From Acidithiobacillus montserratensis (GTDB taxonomy: Bacteria; Pseudomonadota; Gammaproteobacteria; Acidithiobacillales; Acidithiobacillaceae), in assembly GCF_018853465.1 (NCBI RefSeq), contig NZ_JABBOU010000165.1:1-21115 (forward strand): DNA of 21,115 nt, read 5' to 3'. The notes beneath the pieces were generated by a model. That model saw nothing but the letters and a program-made list of their open reading frames with translations. It searched no databases and was not told the origin of the DNA. Positions 7,643 to 15,444 of this stretch are shown piece after piece (the stretch's first letter is position 1; the number at the start of each line of letters is the position of its first letter). Both the position numbers and the translations under genes were made by a program.

Positions 7643-9847
7643 ATGATCATTCTACGTCGAAAAATTCTTTATCTTGCCATTATCAGTACTACGGCAAGCC
7701 TCAACAGCATCGTTGCGACGGCTGCTGATCAGTCCTTGGGCACGGTAACCGGCACTGCTTCCGCCAACAACAATTTTTTTGGTAGCGCGCCCAATGTCAA
7801 CACGGGTGGGACACCCAAAAGTGACATCCAGCGCATCCAGAAGTTCAACAAGAATGCCACCAATCAGGAAACCCTGATTACGCGCGGCCAATTTGAAATG
7901 CTGGCACCTACCGACTCCTACACCCAGGTACTGAACAACATGCCCAACGCCATGGTCGTCAGCAGCGGTGACAGCATGGATGGAGATGATGTTTACATCA
8001 ACGGTTTCGGCAAATCCCTCATCAATTTTACCCTGGACGGTATACCGTTGAATGACAATGACAGTTATACCTACTATACCAATGAATTCATTCCTTCCGT
8101 ACTGGTTGCCGGTACCAAATATTACCCCGGTGCTGAATCTGCAGCAATTCCCGGCCTCTCGGCCTTCGGTGGTTCCGTAGAAACCTTCAGCCTCAAGCCT
8201 TCTCCCTTTCCTTTTGTGAGGCCGATCGTCGGCGCCGGATCCTTTGGCAAATACAATGTCGGTGGACTCATTAACACCGGTCTTTTTGCCAAAAATTTTG
8301 CGCCTACCTCAGCCTGGTTATATGTCAACAAAATTCAGCGGGATGGCTACTTTCAAAACAACGGCGCCCTGCAGAATCAGTTTTTATTCAAATCTGTTAC
8401 GCAAATTGGTCCTGGTGCCCTGACCCTGTTTTTTTCACAGAACAATCAGCGTTTCAACTATTACAACGGCGCCACAGCAGCCCAAATAGCCCAATATGGT
8501 CAGGATTACAATAGCTATACCAGTAATCCCTTGCTCCCAGACGGCAAAGCCAATTACAACTATACGGGATACAACTACAATCAATATCTGAACTGGTTAG
8601 GTTATGCAAAATATGAAGGCGAGCTTGGCAAGCTCAAGTTTTCTGATCAGTTGTATTATTATTATGGAGATGGTTTCAGCGCCAGTGCGACCACTTACAC
8701 CCAAACTTTGCTGACCCCTTCGGGTACCATTGGCAGGTTTTCACCTGCACGAAATGGCGTTTTACTGCGCAATAGTGTCAATAATACCCATCGTTGGGGC
8801 AACCTGGCAAAAATCGTGTATCCAGCAGGCCCGGTCAGTACCGAGCTGGGATTCTGGTTCAACCACAATAACACTTTGCATGACTCCAGATATTTGAGTG
8901 CCAGCAACGTCTATCTGGGTTCCTCTTACAGTGAACCCGTAGTCACCAACACCTACCAGCCTTATGTGAATCTTACGGTCAGGCCTGTCAATGATTTGAC
9001 CCTCTCCGCCGGTTTCAAGTATCTGTATGTCACGCGGGATTTTAAAAATACCGTAGCGCTTGCGCAGAACAAACCCGGGCAATTCAATGTCAATTTCGGC
9101 TCAGTACTGCCTTCCGTCGGCGCCAATCTACGCATTAATGATCACTGGCATGCCTTTGCCAACTTCACCCAGAACACCAACCCGCCGGGATATAACCAGT
9201 TTTATACGGGCACCTATAATGCTGAACTCAAGCCGCAAAAGGCCAGCACCTATAGCGTCGGCACCCATTGGGATGTTGGTCCTTGGAGTTCCAGTCTCCA
9301 GGCTTTCCGTGTGGATTTCCAGAACTATATTTTGAGTACCACCATCCTGGTAGGTTCGCTCAATCAGACGGTTCTTGCCAATGCTGGAACCGCCATCAAT
9401 CAGGGGATTTCCTGGCAAAATAACGTGGTTTTGAATGATATATTCAGCGCTTATGCCAATTTTGGGATTTTAGATGCCCGCCTGACATCTTCTCAACAAC
9501 CTTTCCCCTACGCCCCCCATCACACTGAGGCACTAGGATTGATCGCTCGCTATCACGGGCTGCGGGCGACAGTATCCCTCCATGAAATGGGGCAGTCCTA
9601 CTACAATCTGGGTGGTAAATTTCTGCCCTTGGGGAGTCGTTTCTTCGCGGATGCCTCTTTACGTTACACGTTCAGAAATGCTCCCCTCGGACAAGCTCTG
9701 GGCTTCAAGAATGTCACGGCCAGTCTGAATCTGAACAATCTGTTTGATCGCCGGTTTGTGCAGAGCTACACCGGCAGCAGCAGCAATCCTAACCTGAAGC
9801 TCAACCTGCCCACCAACGTGTACGCAACCATTCAAGCCACTTTTTAA
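7643..9847 (+). CDS. TonB-dependent outer-membrane receptor 2
   Basis: This 734-residue outer-membrane receptor is first in the receptor2-exbB2-exbD2-tonB2-phoD operon. It has a signal peptide (about residues 1-28), a TonB-box-like SLGTVTGTAS just after it, and a plug domain at about 55-190 (LNNMPNAMV, VYINGFGKSLINFTLDGIPLND, FGGSVETFSL). A long barrel rich in tyrosine and asparagine ends with IQATF. The start at 7643 follows AAGGGAG at good spacing and gives a normal signal peptide; an in-frame TTG 48 bp upstream is less likely. It shows little similarity to receptor 1 outside the common fold, so the two probably bind different ligands. Co-transcription with a phosphatase under a Pho promoter suggests an organic or metal-bound phosphorus compound. 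The ligand is not determined. Confidence 0.92.
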   Translation: MIILRRKILYLAIISTTASLNSIVATAADQSLGTVTGTASANNNFFGSAPNVNTGGTPKSDIQRIQKFNKNATNQETLITRGQFEMLAPTDSYTQVLNNMPNAMVVSSGDSMDGDDVYINGFGKSLINFTLDGIPLNDNDSYTYYTNEFIPSVLVAGTKYYPGAESAAIPGLSAFGGSVETFSLKPSPFPFVRPIVGAGSFGKYNVGGLINTGLFAKNFAPTSAWLYVNKIQRDGYFQNNGALQNQFLFKSVTQIGPGALTLFFSQNNQRFNYYNGATAAQIAQYGQDYNSYTSNPLLPDGKANYNYTGYNYNQYLNWLGYAKYEGELGKLKFSDQLYYYYGDGFSASATTYTQTLLTPSGTIGRFSPARNGVLLRNSVNNTHRWGNLAKIVYPAGPVSTELGFWFNHNNTLHDSRYLSASNVYLGSSYSEPVVTNTYQPYVNLTVRPVNDLTLSAGFKYLYVTRDFKNTVALAQNKPGQFNVNFGSVLPSVGANLRINDHWHAFANFTQNTNPPGYNQFYTGTYNAELKPQKASTYSVGTHWDVGPWSSSLQAFRVDFQNYILSTTILVGSLNQTVLANAGTAINQGISWQNNVVLNDIFSAYANFGILDARLTSSQQPFPYAPHHTEALGLIARYHGLRATVSLHEMGQSYYNLGGKFLPLGSRFFADASLRYTFRNAPLGQALGFKNVTASLNLNNLFDRRFVQSYTGSSSNPNLKLNLPTNVYATIQATF

Positions 9848-9866
9848 ACAAGCGTCATCTGAACTC

Positions 9867-9892
9867 ATCTCTCTGGAAACATCCAGAGAGAT
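9867..9892 (+). other. Intergenic hairpin between receptor 2 and exbB2
   Basis: ATCTCTCTGG (9867-9876) and CCAGAGAGAT (9883-9892) form a perfect 10-bp stem with a 6-nt loop. The following bases, TCATTTACG, are not a proper T-tract. It could be an attenuator or an mRNA-stabilising 3' end that lets receptor exceed ExbB. Seen directly; role inferred. Confidence 0.6.
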
Positions 9893-9913
9893 TCATTTAC
9901 GAGAGATATACAC

Positions 9914-10591
9914 ATGGACTTTTCAATGATTGCCAGTATCGCCGCCAAATCCGGCGGCATCCTCTACATCATGCCTTTTCTGCTACTGATTGTATTATGG
10001 GTGAGTATTGAGCGTTTTCTGTTTTTGAACCGCATGAGTCGTCTAGGTGAAAAAACCGCCCTCGCTCTGGAGCAACTTCCCGACATTAAGGAACAAAATC
10101 TGCGCCCACTGGCAGAATCGGCGGAGTTTCCATTTCGCGCCCTTCTCCAGGTCCCTATCCGCTTTCCAAATATCAAGGACAGCGCACAGCTTTCGGAAAT
10201 ATTACAGGAAGCCGTCATGCGACAGGTTCCTCTGCTGGATAAGCGCCTATGGCTACTGGACACCACGGTCACTCTAGCGCCACTCCTGGGCCTGCTGGGT
10301 ACCATCATCGGTATGTTTCATGCGTTCCAGATACTCAATAATGTGGCCAACAATCCTACGGCTATCACCGGCAGTGTCGCAGAAGCCTTGATGGCCACAG
10401 CGGCAGGCTTGGTGATCGCCATTATCGGCCTGGTCAGTTTTAATGGATTGCAGAACCAGATGCGCTTTGTCGTGCATCAGATGGAAACCCTGCGCAGTAT
10501 GCTCATCAACCGTTTATCGGGTTTGGACCATAGTCATGCCCTGTCCAGCAGTGAAGTGCAGCCCGTCATTTATGCGGCAAAAGAGGCTTGA
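9914..10591 (+). CDS. exbB: ExbB proton-channel subunit (copy 2)
   Basis: This 225-residue inner-membrane protein of the MotA/TolQ/ExbB family powers TonB2. Helices are visible at about 16-34, 116-141 and 156-177. The conserved LAPLLGLLGTIIGMFHAF and SVAEALMATAAGLVIAIIGL segments closely match copy 1, including KRLWLLDT just before helix 2. The cytoplasmic loop is much less similar, so the two copies have diverged for some time. It starts 66 bp after receptor 2, beyond a hairpin, with a weak GAGAG ribosome site. ExbB rather than TolQ is supported by the receptor and TonB on either side. Confidence 0.92.
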   Translation: MDFSMIASIAAKSGGILYIMPFLLLIVLWVSIERFLFLNRMSRLGEKTALALEQLPDIKEQNLRPLAESAEFPFRALLQVPIRFPNIKDSAQLSEILQEAVMRQVPLLDKRLWLLDTTVTLAPLLGLLGTIIGMFHAFQILNNVANNPTAITGSVAEALMATAAGLVIAIIGLVSFNGLQNQMRFVVHQMETLRSMLINRLSGLDHSHALSSSEVQPVIYAAKEA

Positions 10592-10594
10592 GCC

Positions 10595-10987
10595 ATGCAA
10601 TACCTGGAAATGAAAAAGGGGCGGGTCGAGATCATTCCGATGATCGATATCATGCTCTTTTTGCTGATTTTCTTTATTATGATCACGGTACACATGATTC
10701 CCAGCCAGGGGCTGCCTGCCCATCTTCCGGGCTCCAGCTCTTCCCAGGAACTCCCCAAACCCAAAGTCATTCTGACCCTACATGCCGATGGCAGTCTGGA
10801 GTTCCAGGATAAAAGCATCAGCCTGGCGGAGCTTGAAGCCCAATTACGTCAAGGGAACCCCTCGGAAACCCAGGTGACCATAGCCGCAGACAAGGGTGCG
10901 GACATACAAGCCCTGGTTAAAGTGATGGATGCCTGTCGTCATGCGGGGGTTACTGCCATCGGCCTGGCCGCCAAACCGGTGTCATGA
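10595..10987 (+). CDS. exbD: ExbD proton-channel subunit (copy 2)
   Basis: This 130-residue partner of ExbB2 has one membrane helix (about 13-35), IIPMIDIMLFLLIFFIMIT, with the essential aspartate at residue 18. The periplasmic domain ends TQVTIAADKGADIQ...GVTAIGLAAK, as in copy 1. The segment KKGRVEIIPMIDIMLFLL is identical in both copies except for one upstream residue. It lies 3 bp after the exbB2 stop and overlaps tonB2 by four bases (ATGA), so the three genes are tightly coupled in translation. Confidence 0.92.
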   Translation: MQYLEMKKGRVEIIPMIDIMLFLLIFFIMITVHMIPSQGLPAHLPGSSSSQELPKPKVILTLHADGSLEFQDKSISLAELEAQLRQGNPSETQVTIAADKGADIQALVKVMDACRHAGVTAIGLAAKPVS

Positions 10988-11709
10988 TGGCCACAGATCT
11001 GCGATTGCTCGGAGAACTGGTCAAAGCACCGACGGCTCATGGTCAACACAAAGCGCTCCTGCTTGCAGCCGTAATAGAATTGTCTTTTCTTGCCTTGATT
11101 ATATGGAGAAGCGCTGATCAGACACCGCCACCGGCAGCAGTACAGGCTCCTGTTACCATCAGCCTGGTCCCCCCAACTCCAGCAAAGCCTCTACCCCCAC
11201 TTCCCAAACCCAAGGTACAGCCCCAGCCGATTCCCAAACCGGTATCGAAGCCAATACCGCACCCTGCCCCGCGACCAGCCCCACAGCCTGTGATCAAGGC
11301 GGCCGAAAAACTCCCTCTACCACCGAGCCCCATGCCCAGCCCGGTGGAGGCCCCTACGCCCAAAGCAATCGTGACTCCACCACCACCCCCGAGCCCCGCA
11401 CCAGCAAGCCCGGCCGTGCGGGAGGATTATCTGGCCCAGGTGAAAGGCGCTATCCAGGCTGCAGTGCAGTTTCCTGAATCAGCAAAGATGCTGGGGGAAA
11501 ACGGGCGGGTTCTGCTGCACTTCAGTCTGCATGACGGCCAGATCAGTGCCATCAGGATTCTGCAAAAAGGCAGTATGAGTGCTTTTGATTCAGCCGCCAT
11601 TGCTGCCTTGCGTGAAGCTAGATTACCAATGGTCCCGGCAGGTCTGAAGGACAAGAATTTTGCTTTAAGTATCTGGGTAGAATTCAAGCTCAACAATCAA
11701 AACGATTAG
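10984..11709 (+). CDS. tonB: TonB energy transducer (copy 2), complete
   Basis: This is a complete 241-residue TonB. It has a cytoplasmic start (1-23), one membrane helix (24-41), a proline-rich spacer (about 47-143; PKP, PIP and PPPPPSP repeats) and the C-terminal TonB domain (about 147-236; GRVLLHFSLHDGQISAIRIL, FDSAAIAALREARLP). The start overlaps the exbD2 stop by ATGA and lacks a good ribosome site, so coupling is likely; a second ATG follows directly. As in copy 1, glutamate (Glu32) replaces the functionally important histidine of the E. coli membrane helix. It should energise receptor 2, but cross-use with receptor 1 is possible. Confidence 0.93.
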   Translation: MMATDLRLLGELVKAPTAHGQHKALLLAAVIELSFLALIIWRSADQTPPPAAVQAPVTISLVPPTPAKPLPPLPKPKVQPQPIPKPVSKPIPHPAPRPAPQPVIKAAEKLPLPPSPMPSPVEAPTPKAIVTPPPPPSPAPASPAVREDYLAQVKGAIQAAVQFPESAKMLGENGRVLLHFSLHDGQISAIRILQKGSMSAFDSAAIAALREARLPMVPAGLKDKNFALSIWVEFKLNNQND

Positions 11710-11722
11710 AGGATGCACATTA

Positions 11723-13114
11723 ATGCCAATTACGCGTAGAAATTTTTTGACCCATACGAGCCTTGGTGCAGGGCTCGGTGTAGGACTTGGCCTCACCTGG
11801 CCCATAAGCGTTTTCGCCATGCCTATCCCGGCTCGAGCCACGCAATTACATGCCGGCCCAATGGCCGGTTATCCTGCGCAACGCTCTGCCAGCATCTGGT
11901 TACAAACCCTTGGCCCTGCCGAGGTTAAAGTCGCTTATTGGCCAGAAAATCAGCCCCGGTTACGTGAATTCAGCGAACCATCCGTGACCAGTGCCAGAAG
12001 ATTCTACACAGCTTTAATTACCCTGGATAATCTGGTGCCCGGAACCACTTACCACACAGAAATCCATCTGGATGGAAAGGTGATGAACAGCCAAAATTTT
12101 CAGGTTCGTACCCCAGCCATTTGGCAATGGCGCCATCCTGCTCCGGATTTCAAAATCCTTACCGGGTCCTGCGCGTATATCAACGACCCGCAATATGACC
12201 GCCCGGGTAAGGCTTATGGAGGCGGTTACGGAATATATGATCCCATGACGGCCGAAGCGGCGGATATGATGATCTGGCTGGGAGATAACCTCTATTTTCG
12301 CGAGGCCGACATACAAAGCCCTGCGGGCATGGCGGTGCGCTACTGGACTGATCGCGCTTTTCCTCCACTTCAAAAGTTTCTGCAATCTACGCGACAGATT
12401 GCTATTTGGGACGACCATGATTATGCCGCCAATGATAGCGATAGCAGTTTCGTCCTGAAAGAAAGTGCCTTACGTCTTTTTGAAAACTACTGGGCCAATC
12501 CAGCCTATGGCCTACCAGGAACACCAGGGGTATTTACTCAATGTACCCTCAACGATGCTGACTTTTTTCTGCTCGATGATCGCTGGTACCGGGACGCCGA
12601 CGCCGCGCCCCTCTCTCGGGGCAAGCAGATGTTTGGCAAGCTCCAAATGGATTGGCTCAAAAACGCCTTACTGAGTTCGCGGGCACATTTCAAAATCATC
12701 GCGGCAGGTGGCCAACTTTTTAACGACGATGACGCTTACGAAGGTTGGAATCTGTATCCGGAAGAACGTCAGGACTTTATGGATTGGTTACAGAATAACG
12801 CCATCAAAGGACTCCTTTTTCTTTCGGGAGACCGCCATATCAGCGAATTGATGCGCAGGACACGCCCCCGCTATTCCGGCAAGCACGATTATCCCCTTTG
12901 GGAGCTCACCAGTTCTCCCCTCAATTCCAGCCCTGCCAGAGGCGACGCCAACCCCTATCGGGTTCCCGGCACACTGGTAGAGGCGAGAAACTACTGCAGC
13001 ATCGCGTTTCTTGGCAAAGGCAGGGATCGCCATCTTCTGCTGAGCTGCAAATCGACTGCAGGTAAGGTGCTCTGGGAGCACCAAATCAGTAGTGCAGAGC
13101 TCGGTTATACCTGA
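11723..13114 (+). CDS. phoD: PhoD-type alkaline phosphatase/phosphodiesterase, Tat-exported
   Basis: This 463-residue metal-dependent phosphatase of the PhoD family would release phosphate from phosphoesters outside the inner membrane. A Tat signal (TRRNFL, residues 4-9, then a glycine-rich hydrophobic stretch) is followed by an N-terminal beta domain (about 45-130) and the catalytic domain. Metal-site motifs are GSCAY (148-152), WLGDNLYFRE (185-194), IWDDHDYAAND (228-238) and LSGDRHISEL (367-376). The start follows GAGGA, 13 bp after the tonB2 stop. It is the last gene of the Pho-controlled operon, which fits its role. The exact substrate range (mono- or diesters) cannot be read from sequence. 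It ends 27 bp from the convergent envZ-like gene with no clear terminator between. Confidence 0.92.
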   Translation: MPITRRNFLTHTSLGAGLGVGLGLTWPISVFAMPIPARATQLHAGPMAGYPAQRSASIWLQTLGPAEVKVAYWPENQPRLREFSEPSVTSARRFYTALITLDNLVPGTTYHTEIHLDGKVMNSQNFQVRTPAIWQWRHPAPDFKILTGSCAYINDPQYDRPGKAYGGGYGIYDPMTAEAADMMIWLGDNLYFREADIQSPAGMAVRYWTDRAFPPLQKFLQSTRQIAIWDDHDYAANDSDSSFVLKESALRLFENYWANPAYGLPGTPGVFTQCTLNDADFFLLDDRWYRDADAAPLSRGKQMFGKLQMDWLKNALLSSRAHFKIIAAGGQLFNDDDAYEGWNLYPEERQDFMDWLQNNAIKGLLFLSGDRHISELMRRTRPRYSGKHDYPLWELTSSPLNSSPARGDANPYRVPGTLVEARNYCSIAFLGKGRDRHLLLSCKSTAGKVLWEHQISSAELGYT

Positions 13115-13141
13115 ACCCACAAGCTACAAATTTTCATATTC

Positions 13142-14434
13142 TCACACTGACCAGGATAATTCGGCACATAAGCCACCACTGGCCCCATTCAGCAAGCGCA
13201 GACGCATGCCTTGGGCTTCTGCCAGTTGCCTGGCAATAGCCAGACCCAGGCCACTTCCCTCACCGTGCCCTCTGGCATCATCCAGGCGAATAAAGGGTTC
13301 AAATACTTTCTCCATCTCCAGCTCTGGAATTCCAGGCCCCTGATCGCAGAGTCTAATCAATACTTGATTCGGCATTTTTTTGAATTCCACATGGACTGCG
13401 CCGCCACCATAGCGCATGGCGTTATCCAGCAAATTGGATAACAAGCGGCGCAGCGCTTCCCGATCCCCGCGAAATGGATAACGGCGTGGCAGTTGTGCTT
13501 GCCAGCGCCCCCCCGTCCGCTCAAATTCTGCGCCCACTTCTGCCATCAATACCATCAAATCAAAATCGGCCACCTTGGCTACCATACTGCGACCCAGATC
13601 CAGGGATTGTCCGAGCAGGGCATCCATACGCTCAATATCCTGCAACATTCCCTCCTTTAAGCGCGCTGACGTATTTTCCGGAAGTAACTCCCAGGCCATG
13701 CGCAAGCGCGCCAGAGGCGAACGTAAATCATGGGAAATCCCGGTGAGCAGCAAAGATTGATGATTAATCATGGCCTGTAAGCGGGTGCGCAACTCGGCAA
13801 AAATGTCGAGAATATTCTGAAATTCATAGGCCCCGTCAGTGGGTAAAGTCGGCAGGGGTGCCTTGAGCGACCCCCTCAGCGCCTGGGAAATGACCCCCAA
13901 AGGCCGGAGTACCCGTCGCACCAGAATCATGGTCAAAAGCACCAGCGCCAGTGTCGAAAAGGCCAGGACAAAAATCATGGCAACAGGCAAGGAAGATGCC
14001 AGACGTCCACGATCAAAATGCACCCAGATGGTCTTTCTGGAAATGCTTACGGGCACCCAGAAAGTCCGTACCGCCCCACCCAGCACATCGACGGGGACCG
14101 GTTTCCCCAGACGTTTACTTAATGCCTGGCTTAAAAGCCAACCATATATGTGTCCATGAGTATGCTGTATAGATCGATCCAGTTGCGCGGAAATCTCCAC
14201 GCCGTTATCGGCTTTCAGCCTTTTCAGAAAGGCCGGTCGCTCGGCGGGGGAAAGCTCTTGATAGGTTTGCGCACTGATCACAATCAGTCCGGCCAGATCC
14301 TCTGCAGAGCGTTCAGCCAGGGGATAAAGTACGGTCAACACAATAATCACCAGAGTGAGAATCTGTAAAACTACTATGCCCGGCCCCAGGGTCCAGGCAG
14401 TTTGTGAAAACAGGTTACGGCCGCGCCGAAACAT
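13142..14434 (-). CDS. envZ: EnvZ-like sensor histidine kinase
   Basis: This 430-residue inner-membrane kinase should phosphorylate the regulator encoded just upstream. It has membrane helices at about 17-37 and 149-172 flanking a periplasmic domain of about 110 residues, then a HAMP linker (about 172-225). The dimerisation helix TGISHDLRSPLARLRMA carries the phospho-accepting His235. The ATP-binding domain has an N box (LLSNLLDNAMRYG, about 331-343), DQGPGI (364-369) and GSGLGL (393-398). The H box resembles EnvZ rather than PhoR, and there is no PAS domain. The start overlaps the ompR-like stop (TGATG). The signal sensed is unknown. No Pho box is present, so this pair should not be taken for PhoBR. 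Confidence 0.88.
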   Translation of the reverse strand: MFRRGRNLFSQTAWTLGPGIVVLQILTLVIIVLTVLYPLAERSAEDLAGLIVISAQTYQELSPAERPAFLKRLKADNGVEISAQLDRSIQHTHGHIYGWLLSQALSKRLGKPVPVDVLGGAVRTFWVPVSISRKTIWVHFDRGRLASSLPVAMIFVLAFSTLALVLLTMILVRRVLRPLGVISQALRGSLKAPLPTLPTDGAYEFQNILDIFAELRTRLQAMINHQSLLLTGISHDLRSPLARLRMAWELLPENTSARLKEGMLQDIERMDALLGQSLDLGRSMVAKVADFDLMVLMAEVGAEFERTGGRWQAQLPRRYPFRGDREALRRLLSNLLDNAMRYGGGAVHVEFKKMPNQVLIRLCDQGPGIPELEMEKVFEPFIRLDDARGHGEGSGLGLAIARQLAEAQGMRLRLLNGASGGLCAELSWSV

Positions 14435-15117
14435 CAGGGAGCCGGCACAAAGCGGTAACCCGTCCCGCGCTCCGTCTGTAAAAAGCGGGGCTGACGGGGA
14501 TTTTCCTCAAGAATCTTGCGCAAGCGGGTAACCCGGACATCTATGCTGCGATCAAAACGCCCATCCTCTTCGCCTCCCAGTAACTGCAGCAACAAATCCC
14601 GACTCAAAATGCGCTTGGGGCGTTGGGCAAACACCAGCAGCAAGTCCATCTCCGCCGGGTTGATATCTACTTCGACATCTTCCCGATACAAACGGCGCTC
14701 CGATATCTGCAAGCGAAAATCTCCAAATACGACCTTGTCAGCTCCCTCATCCTTACCACTGCGCCGCAACAGCACCCGAAGACGGGCCAATAGTTCCCGA
14801 GCATTAAATGGTTTGGCCAGATAATCATCGACGCCACTTTCGAGGCCGAGAATGCGCTCATCATCCTCGCCCCGGGCGGAGAGCATGAGAATAGGCGGTC
14901 CACCTTCTTTTTGGCGCAATTCTTTGGCGAGGCTGATGCCATCCTGCCCCGGCAGCATCCAGTCCAGCACCATCACATCTACAGGCCCTGCAGCCAGCTG
15001 CTGGCGCATCTGTTGGCCATTGGCCGCCAGCAAAACCGCCATGCCCTGCGCTTCGAGATACTCCCGTAGCATTTCTGCAAGCCTTTGATCATCATCCACT
15101 ATCAGCACAACAGCCAT
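14434..15117 (-). CDS. ompR: OmpR-like response regulator
   Basis: This 227-residue regulator has a complete receiver (acidic cluster DDD 8-10, phospho-accepting Asp52 in VLDWMLPG, Lys102 in DDYLAKPF) and a C-terminal winged helix (about 130-225). The C-terminal segment, FDRSIDVRVTRLRKILEENP then FLQTERGTGYRFVP, follows E. coli OmpR more closely than PhoB. The partner kinase follows with a one-base overlap. Upstream on the minus strand is a small CCTGAT/ATCAGG hairpin and then, divergently, the two tandem small-RNA-like units. Control of those units is an attractive inference from position. Confidence 0.88.
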   Translation of the reverse strand: MAVVLIVDDDQRLAEMLREYLEAQGMAVLLAANGQQMRQQLAAGPVDVMVLDWMLPGQDGISLAKELRQKEGGPPILMLSARGEDDERILGLESGVDDYLAKPFNARELLARLRVLLRRSGKDEGADKVVFGDFRLQISERRLYREDVEVDINPAEMDLLLVFAQRPKRILSRDLLLQLLGGEEDGRFDRSIDVRVTRLRKILEENPRQPRFLQTERGTGYRFVPAP

Positions 15118-15162
15118 AGTCTCTCTCGCCTGTACTTGCCTTTGTCCTGATGGATTTTATCA
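15118..15162 (-). promoter_or_regulatory. Leader of the ompR-like gene with small hairpin
   Basis: CCTGAT (15146-15151) and ATCAGG (15159-15164) form a 6-bp stem with a 7-nt loop, about 30 bp before the ompR-like start on the minus strand. The ribosome site is a weak GAGAGAG. The hairpin overlaps the start of the first tandem unit, so the divergent promoters are closely packed. I see no clear -10 for the minus strand. Confidence 0.3.
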
Positions 15163-15204
15163 GGAAATATTCCCGAAATATTTATCAGGCACTATAACAC
15201 CATA

Positions 15205-15350
15205 GGCAGCAACGGTACCCAAACCAAAAGAGTGAGTGGAGCGCATTTTTAGCAGGCCCGGATAGACAAAAGGACCACCGGGTATTGTTTTTAAGAGTTT
15301 GTAGCGGTTGTTTTGCGGCTATTAGACGGATCTTGGATCCGTCTTTTTTT
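15205..15350 (+). ncRNA. Candidate small RNA, copy 1 of a tandem pair
   Basis: A -10-like TATAAC (15193-15198) would start a transcript near 15205, ending at the terminator near 15350 (about 146 nt). No convincing coding frame lies inside. A CCCGG/CCGGG hairpin occupies the divergent middle. The conserved single-stranded-looking stretch GTAGCGGTTGTTTTGCGG (15301-15318) lies just before the terminator, where many Hfq-type RNAs keep their pairing region. The 5' end is a prediction, as no strong -35 is seen. It does not match an RNA family I can name. Confidence 0.6.
15324..15350 (+). terminator. Intrinsic terminator of small-RNA copy 1
   Basis: AGACGGATC (15324-15332) and GATCCGTCT (15336-15344) form a 9-bp perfect stem with a TTG loop, followed by a run of seven T residues (15344-15350). 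Confidence 0.93.
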
Positions 15351-15444
15351 ATGGCGAAAATATCAGCGCGGCCTTCCCAAAAACTTCCAGGAGGCTTTCG
15401 CGGAAATATTCCAGAAACAATGACGATATATTATACAATCCATG

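Larger units (their letters stand above)
15163..15351 (+). repeat. Tandem non-coding unit, copy 1
   Basis: This unit recurs 242 bp downstream. It begins with GGAAATATTCC (15163-15173) and keeps GTACCCAAACC (15215-15225) and GGAGCGCA (15239-15246). It ends in a 54-bp block (15298-15351) identical to copy 2 at 53 positions; the single difference is in the terminator loop. The middle has diverged. Confidence 0.85.

Noticed and set aside
12014..12418. Minus-strand open frame inside phoD
   Set aside because: It is antisense to the catalytic core, with no supporting start signal.
13142..15117. Reading the two-component pair as PhoR/PhoB of the phosphate regulon
   Set aside because: The regulator's C terminus and the kinase H box follow OmpR/EnvZ; there is no PAS domain and no Pho box upstream.
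15212..15260. Resemblance of the tandem units to a cyclic-di-GMP (GEMM) riboswitch (CAAACC...GGAGCGCA)
   Set aside because: The invariant GGGACGCAAAGC core and the 3' half are not matched, and each unit ends in its own terminator well before any coding gene.
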